Origin: Protopterus annectens
Taxonomy: Eukaryota > Chordata > Ceratodontiformes > Protopteridae
Direction of reading: 5' to 3'
DNA length: 64,000 nt
Assembly (NCBI RefSeq): GCF_019279795.1
Contig: NC_056732.1
Span: 180,103,694 to 180,167,693, forward strand
Shown: piece by piece, positions 63,430 through 64,000 of the stretch
How positions within the stretch are numbered: position 1 is the first letter of the stretch
Layout of the letters: every line of letters begins with the position of its first letter
Program-made: the position numbers and the translations under genes
Notes under the pieces: model-generated
What the model saw: the letters and a program-made list of their open reading frames with translations, nothing else
What the model was told of the DNA's origin: nothing
Databases searched by the model: none

Positions 63430-64000
63430 GAATGGAAGAAAAGCACAGAGAAGTCCCGTGGGCCAATTGTGGACCACAGCATCTATGGGTGCTTCCCCCG
63501 GAGGGGGAATTGGGGAAACATAACTGCTGCACTTGGCATTGACTGGACTGGCAAAAAGGTACAAAGCAAGGTTGTCCCCATTTTCAGAAAATCTGTTCCA
63601 CTATTTCCCGTTTCAGAGACCACTCGTGGGGCAGCAAGATTGCCTGGATCAGCTTGTCTGCTATCACATTGGTTGTCTCCGGAATGTGCGTTGCCACCAG
63701 AAAGTGCTGGGAAGAAAATCGCCCATTCCCAAACTCGCATGGCCTCTCGACAGAGTGGGTAAGATCTGGTATTGCCCTGTTTGTTGATATACCACACAAC
63801 AGACATGTTGTCCGATTGTATCGCAATTGTCCCTGGCGGAAGAAGGTCCTGAAGTGCTTGCAAGGCCAGAAGCACCGCTCTCATTTCCAGAATGTTGACA
63901 TGCAGATGAGCCTCGTGTTATTGCCATGTGCTGTAGACAGTACTGCCAAGATAACCCCCCCCCCCCCACCCGACCTGGGAGGCATCCGTGGTCACAGTGG
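63430..64000 (-). pseudogene. DIRS-C RNase H and flanking coding sequence, partial
   Basis: The frame 63,884-63,483 gives MRAVLLALQALQDLLPPGTI, IQSDNMSVVWYINKQGN and YPLCREAMRVWEWAI, clearly a DIRS RNase H with catalytic Asp in SDN. In other frames PETTNVIADKLIQAI follows (compare ILADxLSR of family A). A C15-type tract at 63,955-63,969 and frameshifts disrupt it. RT lies beyond the window edge. The amino-acid distance from families A and B supports a separate lineage. Confidence 0.7.

Larger units (their letters stand above)
39900..64000 (-). mobile_element. DIRS-C: old DIRS element split by DIRS-B2, runs off the window
   Basis: Left piece about 39,900-40,287 and right piece 62,890-64,000. 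Both are decayed YR/RNase H sequence distinct from families A and B, and they join across B2 in one alignable recombinase gene. The outer left limit is uncertain; the RT, gag and right repeat lie beyond the window. Confidence 0.65.

Overview
The window is eukaryotic and comes from a vertebrate with a very large, transposon-packed genome. I infer an amphibian, most likely a salamander, because DIRS-type tyrosine-recombinase retrotransposons dominate it alongside CR1, L2 and Penelope-like elements. The only host coding sequence I can support is one 239-bp internal exon of integrin beta-1 (ITGB1) on the minus strand at 10,393-10,631, with an acceptor and a donor splice site. The remaining sequence reads as transposon-filled intron or flank of that gene. 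I see no bacterial-type operon, rRNA, tRNA gene or CRISPR array.

Layout. 1-1,704 is mostly unassigned, with a decayed LINE reverse transcriptase (RT) motif. 1,705-5,285 is a plus-strand CR1 LINE (CR1-1). 5,286-7,738 holds two DIRS 5' ends (A0a, A0b) in tandem. 7,739-10,842 is low-repeat sequence containing an L1-like 3' end and the ITGB1 exon. 10,843-20,654 is DIRS-B1, carrying a complete DIRS-A1 (11,042-16,582) inside its left terminal repeat. 20,655-23,672 is DIRS-A2, truncated at its 5' side, followed by a Penelope-like element (PLE-A). PLE-A is split inside its GIY-YIG endonuclease by a complete DIRS-A3 (24,168-32,203), which is itself split by PLE-B (28,972-31,466). 33,425-38,756 is a minus-strand L2 LINE. 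From about 39,900 to the window end there is a five-level nest: DIRS-C is split by DIRS-B2 (40,288-62,889), that by DIRS-A4 (41,998-59,445), that by DIRS-A5 (47,046-58,836), and that by a full-length CR1 LINE (CR1-2, 47,491-53,762). A tRNA-derived SINE also sits in DIRS-A4.

The DIRS elements share one plan, read on the minus strand: right (5') inverted terminal repeat with a TATA box and often a CRE-like site, a gag gene with a C-rich N-terminus, RT plus RNase H plus a methyltransferase-like domain, an overlapping tyrosine recombinase (YR) gene, an internal complementary region (ICR), and the left inverted terminal repeat. Each ICR is complementary to the two outer ends joined together, as the circular-intermediate model of DIRS replication predicts. 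All DIRS copies lie on the minus strand. Most reading frames carry frameshifts or stops; A2 and A3 are the best preserved.

The most informative parts are the precise nested insertions, which give empty sites and insertion order. Others are hammerhead ribozyme motifs in the Penelope-like elements, unrelated tandem-repeat 5' regions on two copies of one CR1 family, and a short hairpin leader shared by DIRS families A and B. All comparisons were made by eye between copies within the window; no database was searched.
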